Shown one piece after another: positions 10,077-16,802 of a stretch of 55,485 nt of DNA. Both the position numbers and the translations under genes were made by a program. The stretch is from Methylobacterium pseudosasicola (GTDB lineage: Bacteria > Pseudomonadota > Alphaproteobacteria > Rhizobiales > Beijerinckiaceae), in contig NZ_FOTK01000040.1 of the NCBI RefSeq assembly GCF_900114535.1, positions 1 to 55,485 on the forward strand, given 5' to 3'. The notes below the pieces were generated by a model, which saw nothing but the letters and a program-made list of their open reading frames with translations, was not told the origin of the DNA and ran no database searches. Every line of letters begins with the position of its first letter. The stretch's first letter is position 1.

Positions 10077-12419
10077 CTACTTCGTCACCACCACGTGCAC
10101 GTCGCCCTGGCGGCGGAGCACCGAGACCGTGACGTCGTCGTCGTAGCGTTGGAACCGGATGTCCAGGCGCGAGGACCCCAGCTTGACGTTGTAGAGCGTC
10201 ACGCCGTCGAGGAAGCCCGGCAGGATCGGGTTCTTGAGCCGGACGCTGTTGCGGTCGTGATCGAGCTCCAGGCCGAGGCAAGCGGCCAGGAACGCGAACG
10301 GCGCCGCCGCCGCCCAAGCCTGCGGGCTGCAGGCCACCGGATAGGCCACGGGACCGCGCTGCTTGCGGCGCATGAAGCCGCAGAACAGCTCCGGCAGGCG
10401 CTTCTGGTCCTGGTAGAGCGAGGTGTCGAACATCCCCTGGAAGATGCGCGCGGCCTCGTGCTTGCGGTCGTAGCGGGCGAGACCCATGGCAACGAGGGCG
10501 TTGTCGTGCGGCCAGATCGAGCCATTGTGGTAGGACATCGGGTTGTAGCGCGCCTCGCCCTTGGCGATGGTGCGCACGCCCCAGCCGTTGAAACCGTCCT
10601 TGCACAGCAGGGTCTCGGCGACCCGCGCCGCCCGCTCCGGCTTGGCGATGCCGGTGAACAGGGCGTGCCCGGCATTCGACGAGCGCACGGCGCATTGCTT
10701 CTTGGCGCCGTCGAGCGCCAGCGCGTAGGTGCCGATCTCCTCGTTCCAGAAGGCCGCGTCGAAGCGCTCGCGCAGGGCGGTGGCTTCGAGCGAGAGCCGC
10801 TCGGCCATCGGGTCGTGCCCGAGGAGCGCCGCGAGCTTGGCCATGCCGGTTTTGGCGGCATAGACGTAGCCCTGGACTTCGCAGAGCGCGATCGGGCCCT
10901 TGGCGAGCTGGCCGTCCGTGTGGAAGATCGAATCGTGGCTGTCTTTCCAGCCCTGATTCTCAAGGCCCTTGTCGGTGTCGCGGGCGTATTCGACGAAGCC
11001 GTCGCCGTCCCGGTCGCCGTAGCGGTCCATCCAGTCGAGGGCGAGCTCGAGGGACGGCCAGATCGCCCGGATCGTCTCCAGATCGCCCGTGACGGCGTAG
11101 TATTCCCAGGCCAGCATCACGAAGAGCGGCGTGCCGTCGATGGTCCCGTAATAGTGGCGGAACGGCACCTCGCCGAGCATCGCCATCTCGCCCCGCCGGG
11201 TCTCGTGCAGCACCTTGCCGGGCTGGGCGTCGGCGGCGGGATCGACCGCCTGGGCCTGGGTCGAGGCGAGGTAGCGCAGGACGCCGCGGCCGAATTTCGG
11301 ATCGATCCACAAAGCCATCAGGGCTGTGATGATGCCGTCGCGGCCGAAGACCGTCGAATACCAGGGGATGCCGGCGAAGGGGTAGATCCCCTCGGGCGTC
11401 CGGCTCGCTAGCATGTAGAGGTCGGCGGTGGCCCGGCACAGGCCCTCGTTGAACTGGTCGTTCGACGAGATGATCGTGGTGATCCCAGCCGTCAGCGCGC
11501 GCAGGTCCCGGCGCGAATCGCGGTAGGCGCGCGCGAAGATCATGCCCTCGGCGAGGTCCTTCGGCTCACGCCGGGCGCCGCCGACATTGGCCGCGAGCGT
11601 CAGCTTGGCGGCAGCATCCTCGCCGACCATCTCGTCGCTCGGCGGCTTGGTGAAGGCCCGGTGGGCTTCGAAGGCCACGCGAATAAACAGCGAGGCGCGC
11701 CCCTCCGGCGGCAGCGATACGTCGAACACCGCGCGGCCGGGCTCGATCTGGTCCGGCTTCGGGCCGAAATGCAGCGAGGTGGTCCGCACGATCTCGTCGA
11801 GGCCGACGTAGCGGAACTGTACCTCCCGATCGCTCGCCACCAGCACGCCGCGCTTGCCCCGCTCCTTGCGGTCGGTGCCGCGCACCTCGAACAGGTCGCG
11901 GTAATCCGCGTCGAAGGTGACGGCGATGCGCAGGCGGCGGTGCTTCGAATCGAAGGAGCGCAGGCCGATCCGGTCGTAGCAGGCGCCCCGGAACAGGAAC
12001 TTGGTGCGCTCGATCGCGATCGTCTCACGCGGGATCGAGGTCTCGTCATGGGCGTCGAGGCGGATGTCGGGCGTCGTCATGTCGACGCTGAGCGCGCCGT
12101 TGTCGTCCTGCATCACCGAGGACAGCATCAGCGGTCGCTGTCCCTCCACGGTCACTTCGAGCCGGGAGAGGTAGCGGGTGTCCTGGAAATACAGGCCCTC
12201 CGGCCCCGGCTGGACGCCGATATCGCCGTAGGAATCGAGGACCCCGAAAGCCTCGCCGAATTTCAGCGCCCTTAGGGGCCGCTCCACCAGCGAGGTGTGC
12301 GCCTCGATGTGATAGGTCGGCAGCACATCGTCGGCGTCCTGGAAGCCTGGCGCAACCTTGACGGTGCTGGCCTGTGTCCGAGCGGTCGCGTTGTGGGCCG
12401 CCGTATTCTCCGCCGCCAT
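10077..12419 (-). CDS. Glycogen-debranching-type amylo-alpha-1,6-glucosidase
   Basis: A 780-residue cytoplasmic protein with an N-terminal beta-rich domain of the glycogen-debranching type (about residues 30-300, beginning LKFGEAFGVLDSYGDIGVQ) and a C-terminal (alpha/alpha)6 glucosidase-like domain containing GIPWYSTVFGRDGIITALMA, DGDGFVEY and SYHNGSIWPHDNALVA. Such proteins remove alpha-1,6 glucan branches or act on related oligosaccharides; the exact substrate cannot be read. The ATG at 12419 (MAAENTAAHN) was preferred to 12587, since the extension is Arg-rich and runs into the upstream gene's end. It lies 148 bases downstream of a glycosyltransferase, with which it is probably co-transcribed. 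Confidence 0.85.
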   Translation of the reverse strand: MAAENTAAHNATARTQASTVKVAPGFQDADDVLPTYHIEAHTSLVERPLRALKFGEAFGVLDSYGDIGVQPGPEGLYFQDTRYLSRLEVTVEGQRPLMLSSVMQDDNGALSVDMTTPDIRLDAHDETSIPRETIAIERTKFLFRGACYDRIGLRSFDSKHRRLRIAVTFDADYRDLFEVRGTDRKERGKRGVLVASDREVQFRYVGLDEIVRTTSLHFGPKPDQIEPGRAVFDVSLPPEGRASLFIRVAFEAHRAFTKPPSDEMVGEDAAAKLTLAANVGGARREPKDLAEGMIFARAYRDSRRDLRALTAGITTIISSNDQFNEGLCRATADLYMLASRTPEGIYPFAGIPWYSTVFGRDGIITALMALWIDPKFGRGVLRYLASTQAQAVDPAADAQPGKVLHETRRGEMAMLGEVPFRHYYGTIDGTPLFVMLAWEYYAVTGDLETIRAIWPSLELALDWMDRYGDRDGDGFVEYARDTDKGLENQGWKDSHDSIFHTDGQLAKGPIALCEVQGYVYAAKTGMAKLAALLGHDPMAERLSLEATALRERFDAAFWNEEIGTYALALDGAKKQCAVRSSNAGHALFTGIAKPERAARVAETLLCKDGFNGWGVRTIAKGEARYNPMSYHNGSIWPHDNALVAMGLARYDRKHEAARIFQGMFDTSLYQDQKRLPELFCGFMRRKQRGPVAYPVACSPQAWAAAAPFAFLAACLGLELDHDRNSVRLKNPILPGFLDGVTLYNVKLGSSRLDIRFQRYDDDVTVSVLRRQGDVHVVVTK

Positions 12420-12567
12420 GCAGAACGTCTCCGAGTGCGTGTGAGGGGTACGAATCGAGAGGGCCGCCGCATCGGCTCTGATGCGGCGGCCCTCGTGACC
12501 ATTCGGATGAGGCGCCTTTACGACGCTAGGCCGGGCCGGCCGTGTCTCGCAAGCCCGATGCCGGAGA

Positions 12568-13698
12568 TTACGCCGGCATCGCCGCAACCGAGATCGACGG
12601 CCGCGCCGAGCCGTTCACGTCGCCGTAATGGGGCGTGAAGCCGGATTTCGGCAGCTGGATCACGTCGGCGCCGCGGGCGAGCAGCTCCTCGTAGGCGGCG
12701 ACGTATTTCTTGACCATGCACTCGGCGGTGAACTGGCTCTCGAAGTGCTTGCGCACCCCCTCGCGGCTCATGACCTTGACCTTGGCCACCGCCTCGACGG
12801 CGTCGTCCATGGTCTGGCAGAGCACGCCGCTCACGCCGTCCTTGATGACTTCCGGCACGGAGCCGTTGCGGAAGGCGATCACCGGCGTGCCGGCCGACAT
12901 CGCCTCGATCATGACCAGGCCGAAGGGCTCCGGCCAGTCGATCGGGAAGGCGAGCGCCAGGGCGTTGCCGAGGAAGTCCTTCTTCTGCTCCTCGTTGATC
13001 TCGCCGATATACTCGACCAGCGGATGGTGGGTCATCGGCTCGATGACCTCGTCCCAGTAATCCTGGTCCGCCTTGTCGACCTTGGCGGCGATCTTGAGGG
13101 GCGTGCCCGAGCGGATCGCCATCTCGATGGCGCGGTCGGGGCGCTTCTCCGGGGAGATGCGGCCGAGGAACGCCAGGTAGCCGCCCTTGGCTTCCGGGTG
13201 ATACGGGCAGTTCTGCGACGGCAGGCCGTGATGGATCGTCGACAGCCAATTGACGTTCGGCGGCATCGGCTCGCGCTGGTTGTCGGAAATCGACACGAGC
13301 GGCATGCCGGTGAAGGTGCGGTAAACCGGCATGAAGTCCGGCACGTCGAGGCGGCCGTGCATCGTGGTGATGCACTTGTGGTTCAGATCCTCGAACATCG
13401 GATACTGAAGCAGGTCGATGTGGAAGTGGAGGATGTCGAATTCGTGCGCCCGGCGATGCACCTGGTGCAGCATGGCCAAATGGCTGGCGGTGTGATCCCG
13501 GTAGCCGAGCAGGCGCAGGCCCTCGGGCGTGCAGGCGGCGAGCTTCGCCGACGTCTCCGAATCGCCGCTGGCGAACAGGGTGACGTCGTGGCCCTGACGG
13601 ACCAGTTCTTCTGTGATCCAGCTGACGACGCGCTCGGTGCCGCCGTAGAACTTCGGAGGGACGGCCTCCGACAACGGAGCGATCTGGGCAATGCGCAC
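12568..13698 (-). CDS. GT4-type glycosyltransferase
   Basis: A 376-residue GT-B glycosyltransferase. The N-terminal domain starts MRIAQIAPLSEAVPPKFYGG with the sugar-acceptor loop FYGGTERVVSWITEELV. The C-terminal donor-binding domain has GRISPEKRPDRAIEMA and the EX7E-like region EPFGLVMIEAMSAGTPVIA. Its pairing with a debranching-type glucosidase suggests storage glucan or compatible-solute metabolism. The gene starts about 70 bases from a GGAAC-N16-GGTT element, so general stress control is likely. Donor and acceptor sugars are not identifiable. Confidence 0.85.
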   Translation of the reverse strand: MRIAQIAPLSEAVPPKFYGGTERVVSWITEELVRQGHDVTLFASGDSETSAKLAACTPEGLRLLGYRDHTASHLAMLHQVHRRAHEFDILHFHIDLLQYPMFEDLNHKCITTMHGRLDVPDFMPVYRTFTGMPLVSISDNQREPMPPNVNWLSTIHHGLPSQNCPYHPEAKGGYLAFLGRISPEKRPDRAIEMAIRSGTPLKIAAKVDKADQDYWDEVIEPMTHHPLVEYIGEINEEQKKDFLGNALALAFPIDWPEPFGLVMIEAMSAGTPVIAFRNGSVPEVIKDGVSGVLCQTMDDAVEAVAKVKVMSREGVRKHFESQFTAECMVKKYVAAYEELLARGADVIQLPKSGFTPHYGDVNGSARPSISVAAMPA

Positions 13699-14082
13699 GA
13701 AGTGTCTCCTGGTTGGCCGTATTTGACGGGGGGTCTAACCCTGCCGGCCTGAGCGGGACATGAATGAAACCGACGGCCAAGGTTATGGTTCCTCCGCCAG
13801 ACAGTGTCGCTGCGCGTTTTGTGCGGCGCGGGACCTATCCCCGCATTCCCCGAACCCCGCCCCCCTCGTGGACTAGGATCGGTCTCGCGGCAGCCGTGCC
13901 GAGCCGAGGCGGAAGCCGTTGCCGTCGCTGCGGGTTTCTGTCATAAGCCGCCCCGCGTCGAACCGCCCGGCCGATAGGGCTGCCGTGGCGGCTCGTGCTG
14001 CTCCACCAGAAGCATCATCGCGCACACCTCATCCGACCCTCACGGGTCGGTCCGGAGGGATTTTCGCGCAACGGAGAGCCAA
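13699..14082. other. Divergent gene-free region upstream of rpmI
   Basis: 384 bases between the glycosyltransferase and rpmI. It contains the candidate EcfG promoter (13768-13792) and, near rpmI, a perfect 7-base-pair hairpin (CCGACCC, loop TCAC, GGGTCGG; 14033-14050). The hairpin ends 32 bases before the rpmI ATG and may be a leader structure or terminator. GGAG at 14071-14074 is the rpmI ribosome site. No RNA gene was recognised. Confidence 0.5.
13768..13792 (-). promoter_or_regulatory. Candidate EcfG (general stress sigma) promoter
   Basis: Read on the minus strand: GGAAC, 16 bases, GGTT. The alphaproteobacterial EcfG consensus is GGAAC-N16/17-CGTT, so three of the four -10 bases match. 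It points at the glycosyltransferase start 70 bases away. Function is inferred from this match alone. Confidence 0.5.
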
Positions 14083-14286
14083 ATGCCCAAGCTGAAGACC
14101 AAATCGGGCGCCAAGAAGCGCTTCAAGATCACCGGCACCGGCAAGGTGATGTACGCCCAGGCCGGCAAGCGCCACGGGATGATCAAGCGGACGACCAAGC
14201 AGATCCGCAACCTGCGCGGCACCACGACCCTGTTCGAGGGCGATGCCGCCAACGTGAAGAAGTACTTCCTGCCGAACGCGCGGTAA
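14083..14286 (+). CDS. rpmI: 50S ribosomal protein L35
   Basis: A 67-residue basic ribosomal protein; [20 protein letters not shown] is the classic L35 start, ending LPNAR. rplT follows after 50 bases. In many bacteria infC is the first gene of this operon. Here infC lies about 6.7 kb away on the opposite strand (20981-21523). Confidence 0.98.
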
Positions 14287-14336
14287 GCCTTCGACACCCG
14301 TTGCCACTGTCTTTCGTCGAAACCAGGAGATAACCG

Positions 14337-14714
14337 ATGGCCCGCGTCAAGCGCGGCGTGACCAGTCACGCGAAGCACAAAAAAGTTCTGAAGGCCGCCA
14401 AGGGCTATTACGGCCGGCGCAAGAATACGATCCGCATCGCCAAGCAGGCGGTCGAGAAGGGCATGCAGTATGCCTATCGCGACCGCAAGAATAAGAAGCG
14501 CACGTTCCGCGCCCTGTGGATCCAGCGCCTCAACGCGGCAGTGCGCGAGCACGGCCTGACCTACTCGCGCTTCATCAACGGTCTGGCGAAGTCCGGCATC
14601 GTCGTCGACCGCAAGGCGCTGTCGGAGCTGGCGATCCACGAGCCGGCGAGCTTCGCCGCCGTGGTCGAGAAGGCCAAGGCCGCCCTCCCCGAGACCACCG
14701 CCAAGGCCGCCTGA
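14337..14714 (+). CDS. rplT: 50S ribosomal protein L20
   Basis: A 125-residue protein beginning MARVKRGVTSHAKHKKVL, with the long basic N-terminal extension that threads into 23S rRNA and a globular C-terminal part (RALWIQRLNAAVREHGLTYS). Alanine-rich tail after residue 108. AGGAG stands just before the ATG. A hairpin at 14742-14773 separates it from pheS. Confidence 0.98.
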   Translation: MARVKRGVTSHAKHKKVLKAAKGYYGRRKNTIRIAKQAVEKGMQYAYRDRKNKKRTFRALWIQRLNAAVREHGLTYSRFINGLAKSGIVVDRKALSELAIHEPASFAAVVEKAKAALPETTAKAA

Positions 14715-14741
14715 GGCTCAATCTCCCGCGCAAGCGGACGG

Positions 14742-14773
14742 AAGGCGCGGCTCTCCTCAGGGAGCTGCGCCTT
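14742..14773 (+). terminator. Hairpin terminator or attenuator after rplT
   Basis: AAGGCGCGGCTCTCC pairs with GGAGCTGCGCCTT across a short TCAG loop, with one G/A mismatch and one bulged base; CGTCGTTT follows. It could end rpmI-rplT transcripts or partly attenuate read-through into pheS. Confidence 0.55.
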
Positions 14774-14803
14774 CGTCGTTTCCGAGCTGCCGCGGTGCGT
14801 ATC

Positions 14804-14852
14804 GCCGTTTGCGCGGATGCCCTGACTTGCGCGAATGCAAACGGCGCGCAAA
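14804..14852 (+). promoter_or_regulatory. Mutually exclusive hairpins in the pheS leader
   Basis: GCCGTTTGC (14804-14812) is the exact complement of GCAAACGGC (14837-14845). The overlapping TTTGCGCG (14808-14815) is the exact complement of CGCGCAAA (14845-14852). Both foldings cannot form together, which is the geometry of a switch or attenuator. It ends 44 bases before the pheS ATG. No Phe-rich leader peptide was found, so its function is speculative. Confidence 0.35.
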
Positions 14853-14896
14853 AGCATGCCGCGATCGCGGACCGCCAACCCAGTTCGAAAAAAACG

Positions 14897-15979
14897 ATGA
14901 CCGATCTCGACACCCTCGAACGCGATCTCCTGGCCCAGGTGACGGCGGCGTCCGACGAAGCCGCCCTCGACGCGGTACGCGTGGCCGCGCTCGGCAAGAA
15001 GGGCAGCGTCTCGGACCTGCTCAAGACCCTGGGCTCGATGACGCCCGAGGAGCGCAAGGAACGCGGCCCCCTGATCAACGGCCTGCGCGACCGGGTCCAG
15101 GAGGCCGTCACGGTCCGCAAGAGCGCCCTGGTCGAGGCTGCCCTGGAGGCCCGCCTCGCCTCCGAGCGGGTCGACGTCACGCTGCCCCTGCGCGAGGCGC
15201 CGGAGGTGCGCGGCCGAATCCACCCGATCACGCAGGTGATCGACGAGATCACCGCGATCTTCGCCGATATGGGCTTCGCCGTGGCCGAGGGCCCGGATAT
15301 CGAGACCGACGAGCTGAACTTCACCGCGCTCAACTTCCCGCCCGGCCACCCGGCCCGGGAGATGCACGACACGTTCTTCCTGGCGCCGGACCATACCGGC
15401 AAACGCAAGGTGCTGCGCACCCACACGTCGCCGGTCCAGATCCGCACGATGCGGTCGCAGACGCCGCCGATCCGGGTGATCATCCCGGGCCGGACCTACC
15501 GGCACGATTCCGACCAGACCCACACGCCCATGTTCCATCAGGTCGAGGGGCTGGTGATCGACACCGCGGCCAACATCGCCAACCTGAAATGGGTGCTGGA
15601 GGAATTCTGCAAGGCGTTCTTCGAGGTGGACGGCGTGAAGATGCGCTTCCGCCCATCGTTCTTCCCCTTCACCGAACCGTCGGCCGAGGTCGATATCCAG
15701 TGCTCCCGCAAGGGCGGCGAGATCCGCTTCGGCGAGGGCACTGACTGGCTGGAGATCCTCGGTTGCGGGATGGTGCACCCGAACGTCCTGCGCAATTGCG
15801 GCCTCGATCCGGACGCGGTCCAGGGCTTCGCCTTCGGGGTCGGAATCGACCGCATCGCGATGCTCAAATACGGCATGCCGGACCTGCGGCCGTTCTTCGA
15901 GGCGGATGTCCGCTGGCTCGACCATTACGGCTTCCGGCCGCTGGACGTGCCGAGTTTGATCGGTGGTTTGACAGGGTAA
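14897..15979 (+). CDS. pheS: Phenylalanine-tRNA ligase alpha subunit
   Basis: Catalytic subunit of the (alpha-beta)2 enzyme that charges tRNA-Phe. The 360 residues contain the N-terminal coiled-coil tRNA-binding arm (about 1-85), then the class II core: motif 2 region HTSPVQIRTM and RTYRHDSDQTHTPMFHQVEG, motif 3 GFAFGVGIDRIAMLKYG near residue 315. The ATG at 14897 was chosen (MTDLDTLERDLLAQ); the frame is open much further upstream without meaning. pheT does not follow directly: two unrelated genes (16003-16784) intervene. Confidence 0.97.
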   Translation: MTDLDTLERDLLAQVTAASDEAALDAVRVAALGKKGSVSDLLKTLGSMTPEERKERGPLINGLRDRVQEAVTVRKSALVEAALEARLASERVDVTLPLREAPEVRGRIHPITQVIDEITAIFADMGFAVAEGPDIETDELNFTALNFPPGHPAREMHDTFFLAPDHTGKRKVLRTHTSPVQIRTMRSQTPPIRVIIPGRTYRHDSDQTHTPMFHQVEGLVIDTAANIANLKWVLEEFCKAFFEVDGVKMRFRPSFFPFTEPSAEVDIQCSRKGGEIRFGEGTDWLEILGCGMVHPNVLRNCGLDPDAVQGFAFGVGIDRIAMLKYGMPDLRPFFEADVRWLDHYGFRPLDVPSLIGGLTG

Positions 15980-16002
15980 GGCGCGAGCGGGAGGCGGCCA
16001 CG

Positions 16003-16302
16003 ATGACCGAGGGCGAGATCCGCACGATTGCCAACGAGATCCTGTCTCGGACGCTGGGAAGTTCCGGCTATGAGCGGGTCGAAGTGCGGCCCGGCTTCGA
16101 TCATGCCGGTGAACCCTCATGGTTCCTCAAGGCGGTGTTCAAGCCAGGATCTGGTGTCACCGACGGCAGGCGTCTGAACGGCGCCAATGCCGATCTGCGG
16201 ATGAAGTTGTTGGAACGCGGCGAGGACCGCTTCCCCTACCTGAACGTCGAATATCCCGACGACGAGGTGCTGGCCGACGACGAGGAGCTTGAGAAGCCGT
16301 AA
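16003..16302 (+). CDS. Small acidic protein, partner of the downstream HEPN protein
   Basis: A 99-residue protein I do not recognise. It has an N-terminal helix (EGEIRTIANEILSRTLG), a middle likely to be beta-rich (VRPGFDHAGEPSWFLKAVFK), a FPYLNVEYPDD stretch and a very acidic tail (DDEVLADDEELEKP). It lacks the GSxRxG and DxD motifs of the nucleotidyltransferases that usually accompany HEPN proteins. It starts 23 bases after pheS and its stop overlaps the next start (TAATG), so both are translated together. Small, acidic and first in the pair, it is placed as an antitoxin would be, but that is inference. Confidence 0.65.
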   Translation: MTEGEIRTIANEILSRTLGSSGYERVEVRPGFDHAGEPSWFLKAVFKPGSGVTDGRRLNGANADLRMKLLERGEDRFPYLNVEYPDDEVLADDEELEKP

Positions 16303-16784
16303 TGTCGCGTCTCGGCAATCCCCTCGTCTACGATCTTCTCGACGTGGCAGAGAGCTTGGCGCGCCAGAGCGGCCGGATAAACTTGCGTAAGGCTGCGATG
16401 CGGCGGGCGGTGAGCAGCGCCTATTATGCGGTGTTCCACGCCTTCTGTTTTGTATGCGCGAGCGTCATCGTCGGCTGGAAGCGGAGCGCCGAACTAGAAT
16501 CCGTCTACCGCATGCTCGACCACGGCCAAATCAGGAAGCGTCTGACATCCCCGGAAGCTGCGCAGATCGCACCGGACGTGGCCAGGATCGGTGCCACCTT
16601 CACGGTTCTTCAGGAGCGCCGGCATCTGGCCGATTACAGCTCGCCGGCTCTCCCGGTGAGCCGGAACGAAACCCTTGCGATCCTGGCTCGCGCCCGCGAG
16701 GCCGTGGAGGCTCTCGAATCCCTTGGCGATGACCAGCGGCGCAAGCTGGCCGTCCTCCTCATAACGAAAGCGCGGCTGTCCTGA
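16302..16784 (+). CDS. HEPN-domain-like protein
   Basis: A 160-residue all-helical protein. RRAVSSAYYAVFHAFCFV (about 30-47) is the typical first HEPN motif with YYAxFHA, and ERRHLADY (about 105-112) matches the R-x-x-A-D-Y motif in the last helix. A His lies between them (MLDHGQ). The canonical Rx4-6H ribonuclease motif is not clearly present, so RNase activity is uncertain. HEPN proteins often act as RNA-cleaving toxins or in nucleic-acid defence. The gene overlaps its upstream partner by one base and ends 18 bases before pheT, placing it inside the PheRS operon. Confidence 0.7.
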   Translation: MSRLGNPLVYDLLDVAESLARQSGRINLRKAAMRRAVSSAYYAVFHAFCFVCASVIVGWKRSAELESVYRMLDHGQIRKRLTSPEAAQIAPDVARIGATFTVLQERRHLADYSSPALPVSRNETLAILARAREAVEALESLGDDQRRKLAVLLITKARLS

Positions 16785-16802
16785 GCCGCAAGGTTCCGAT
16801 CG

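Noticed and set aside
16302..16784. Assigning the HEPN protein as a standard HEPN/MNT toxin
   Set aside because: The partner lacks the GSxRxG and DxD motifs of minimal nucleotidyltransferases, and the HEPN Rx4-6H motif is not evident.
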